From the NCBI GenBank assembly GCA_050951365.1, contig JBMNIX010000010.1:191146-255145 (forward strand): 64,000 nucleotides of DNA. The letters are read 5' to 3'. How positions within the stretch are numbered: position 1 is the stretch's first letter; the number at the start of each line of letters is the position of its first letter. The position numbers were made by a program, and so were the translations under genes. The stretch is from JAAYHG01 sp012735455 (GTDB lineage: Bacteria; Bacillota; DTU030; DUMP01). Below are positions 62,338 through 64,000 of the stretch, piece after piece. Under the pieces are notes generated by a model, which saw only the letters and a list, made by a program, of their open reading frames with translations, had not been told where the DNA came from and ran no database searches.

Positions 62338-63876
62338 CTACTCCCACTCGATGGTAGCAGGTGGTTTTGAGGTAATGTCGTACACCACCCTGTTCACGTG
62401 GGGCACCTCACCAACAATGCGGGTGGCTATGCTCCCCAGTACTTCGTAAGGCAGGTGCACCCAGTCGGCCGTCATTCCATCTATACTCTCCACAGCACGA
62501 ATGGCTACGGTATGCGCGTAGGTGCGTTCGTCACCCATGACACCCACACTTCTGATGTCTGGCAGCACGGCAAAGGCCTGCCAAATTTCGCGCTCCAGTC
62601 CGGCAGCGGCAATCTCTTCCTGAACAATAGCGTCAGCCTGGCGCAAGATAGCGAGCTTGTCCGCTGTTACCTCACCCAGGATGCGAATCGCCAGCCCGGG
62701 ACCTGGAAATGGCTGTCGCCACACCAACTCGGCAGGCAGACCCAGTTCCTCCCCCAGGCGTCGTACCTCATCCTTGAACAGCTGACGCAGTGGTTCTATC
62801 AACTTCAGATCCATATCTTCAGGCAGACCGCCCACATTGTGGTGCGACTTAATGGTGGCCGCGGTGGGTGTGCCGCTCTCAATAACATCAGGGTACACCG
62901 TCCCCTGAACTAAGAAGTCCACCTGGCCCAACGCCCGGGCCTGTTCCTCAAACACACGGATGAATTCTTCCCCAATAATCTTGCGCTTTCGCTCCGGGTC
63001 CGTCACCCCCGCAAGGCGCTTCAAGAAACGCTCCCGTGCGTCCACGTGCACGAGTTTAAAGCCTCGCTGGCGGAAGGTACTCATCACCTGCTCGGCCTCC
63101 CCCTGGCGCAGTAGACCATGGTCCACAAAGACGCTGGTAAGCTGGTCCCCCACCGCCTTGTGCACTAAGGTCGCTGCCACAGAAGAATCTACCCCACCGC
63201 TGAGGGCACAAATAACCTTACCGACTCCCACCTTGGCCCGCACCTCGGCAATCACCTGTTCGGCAAAGGAGCCCATGTCCCACTTGCCCGACAGGCCACA
63301 GACATCAAAGAGAAAGCGCCTGATCAGAGCTGTTCCCTTGGGCGTATGGCCCACCTCGGGATGAAACTGAACCCCAAACAGCCTTTTTTGTCTATCAGCC
63401 ATGGCTGCCACCGCTGTGGTGGCCGTATGGGCCAAGATGGTGAAGCCTGGCGGTGGTGTCTCAACCTCCACCCCGTGGCTCATCCAGACCTCTTCTTCCT
63501 CTTCCCAGTCCTGAAGGATCACGCCAGGATCATCCACATACAACTTCGTACCGCCATACTCACGCCGCTCCGCGCGGGCCACCTGCCCGCCCAAGAAGTA
63601 GGCCATAAGTTGATGCCCATAGCAGATGCCGAGTACCGGCACCCCGAGTTCCAGAATACCCGGATCGCACTTGGGGGCACCCGGGGCATAGACAGTGGCC
63701 GGACCGCCGGAAAGGATAATGCCCCGCGGCTGACGCGCCTTGATCTCCTCAAGGGTCGTGTCAAAGGGCAAGATCTCATCATACACCTTCTGCTCCCGCA
63801 CCCGACGAGCAATGAGCTGGGCATACTGTCCACCAAAGTCCAGGATTACAATCCGCTCTTCATCCTGCAGTGACAC
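62338..63876 (-). CDS. guaA: GMP synthase (glutamine-hydrolysing)
   Basis: Converts XMP to GMP. The 512-residue protein has the class I glutaminase domain (ILDFGGQYAQLIARRVRE, GICYGHQLM with the nucleophile, VQFHPEVGHT), the ATP-pyrophosphatase P-loop ALSGGVDSSVAATL, and the C-terminal dimerisation domain ending in KPPATIEWE. Start GTG 63876 after AAGGGAG. First gene of guaA-purE-purB. Confidence 0.97.
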   Translation of the reverse strand: MSLQDEERIVILDFGGQYAQLIARRVREQKVYDEILPFDTTLEEIKARQPRGIILSGGPATVYAPGAPKCDPGILELGVPVLGICYGHQLMAYFLGGQVARAERREYGGTKLYVDDPGVILQDWEEEEEVWMSHGVEVETPPPGFTILAHTATTAVAAMADRQKRLFGVQFHPEVGHTPKGTALIRRFLFDVCGLSGKWDMGSFAEQVIAEVRAKVGVGKVICALSGGVDSSVAATLVHKAVGDQLTSVFVDHGLLRQGEAEQVMSTFRQRGFKLVHVDARERFLKRLAGVTDPERKRKIIGEEFIRVFEEQARALGQVDFLVQGTVYPDVIESGTPTAATIKSHHNVGGLPEDMDLKLIEPLRQLFKDEVRRLGEELGLPAELVWRQPFPGPGLAIRILGEVTADKLAILRQADAIVQEEIAAAGLEREIWQAFAVLPDIRSVGVMGDERTYAHTVAIRAVESIDGMTADWVHLPYEVLGSIATRIVGEVPHVNRVVYDITSKPPATIEWE

Positions 63877-63908
63877 TTTCTATCTCCCTTCAACATGTCT
63901 TTTTCTGA

Positions 63909-63937
63909 TCTTAAATGAGCTGACCAGAAACTGTCAA
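63909..63937 (-). promoter_or_regulatory. Promoter of guaA-purE-purB
   Basis: TTGACA (63932-63937), a 17-bp spacer and TTAAGA (63909-63914) on minus, about 33 bases before the guaA start. I see no riboswitch in this leader. Confidence 0.7.
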
Positions 63938-64000
63938 GAACGATTTCTGTAAGAACTGCGTGGCATTTCTTGACTTTCACGCCGCGGCTTGCTAAAAACC

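Noticed and set aside
1..64000. CRISPR arrays, insertion sequences, prophage, direct-repeat arrays
   Set aside because: I looked for spaced repeats, transposase or integrase motifs and terminal repeats and found none.

Overview
The window reads as a chromosome segment of a Gram-positive, spore-forming, anaerobic Clostridia-type Firmicute (Peptococcaceae or Thermoanaerobacterales-like; the rank is inference). The pointers are a gerM spore-germination gene, the rapZ-yvcK-whiA block, a cggR-led glycolytic operon, a six-gene tRNA cluster of Firmicute type, T-box / TPP / ykkC-type RNA regulators, NiFe-hydrogenase maturation genes, a K+-dependent type membrane pyrophosphatase, formate-tetrahydrofolate ligase and frequent GTG/TTG starts. 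I see no insertion sequence, prophage, CRISPR array or rRNA.

Layout. 0.3-2 kb: ilvA-type dehydratase (+) and a GyrI-like protein (-). 2.4-3.1 kb: tRNAs Pro-Gly-Arg-His-Gln-Leu (read on -) with their own promoter and terminator. 3.1-9.7 kb (-): gerM, a multi-AMIN cell-wall amidase, an UPF0316 protein, a GntR regulator, rph, rdgB and a phosphoesterase. 10-11.7 kb: murB (+), then tmRNA and smpB (-), which overlap. 11.9-23 kb (-): rpoN, cggR, gap, pgk, tpi, gpmI, eno, secG, hppA. 23-30 kb (-): an SLH-domain lipid/polymer-binding-like protein, an NlpC/P60 peptidase, a HAD phosphatase, a PHP protein, rapZ, yvcK and whiA. 30.1-34.6 kb (+): sdpR-sdpI, an ABC exporter pair and ylmH. 34.7-35.7 kb (-): a tryptophan transporter behind a Trp T-box. 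35.7-41.6 kb (-): hypABCDEF. 41.7-45.4 kb: a flavoprotein, a ferredoxin-like ORF, an Fe-S aldo/keto reductase and a YbjN-domain protein.

45.5-64 kb (-) is one purine/one-carbon block: guaA-purE-purB, then thiD (own promoter and TPP riboswitch), then purC-S-Q-L-F-M-N-H-D behind a promoter and a ykkC-family aptamer whose context makes it a PRPP riboswitch, then an orphan TRAP solute-binding protein, fhs and folD. Fhs and FolD supply the formyl-THF that PurN and PurH use; guaA uses the IMP-derived XMP; thiD phosphorylates a pyrimidine made from the purine intermediate AIR.

Quality warning. Eight otherwise intact genes (amidase, ABC ATPase, hypF, purM, purF, purQ, purC, thiD) are broken by about 14 single-base indels. 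Nearly all are one extra base, mostly in homopolymers, and each gene becomes a whole number of codons of normal family length when they are corrected. I read these as probable sequencing errors rather than decay, but this needs raw-read confirmation.
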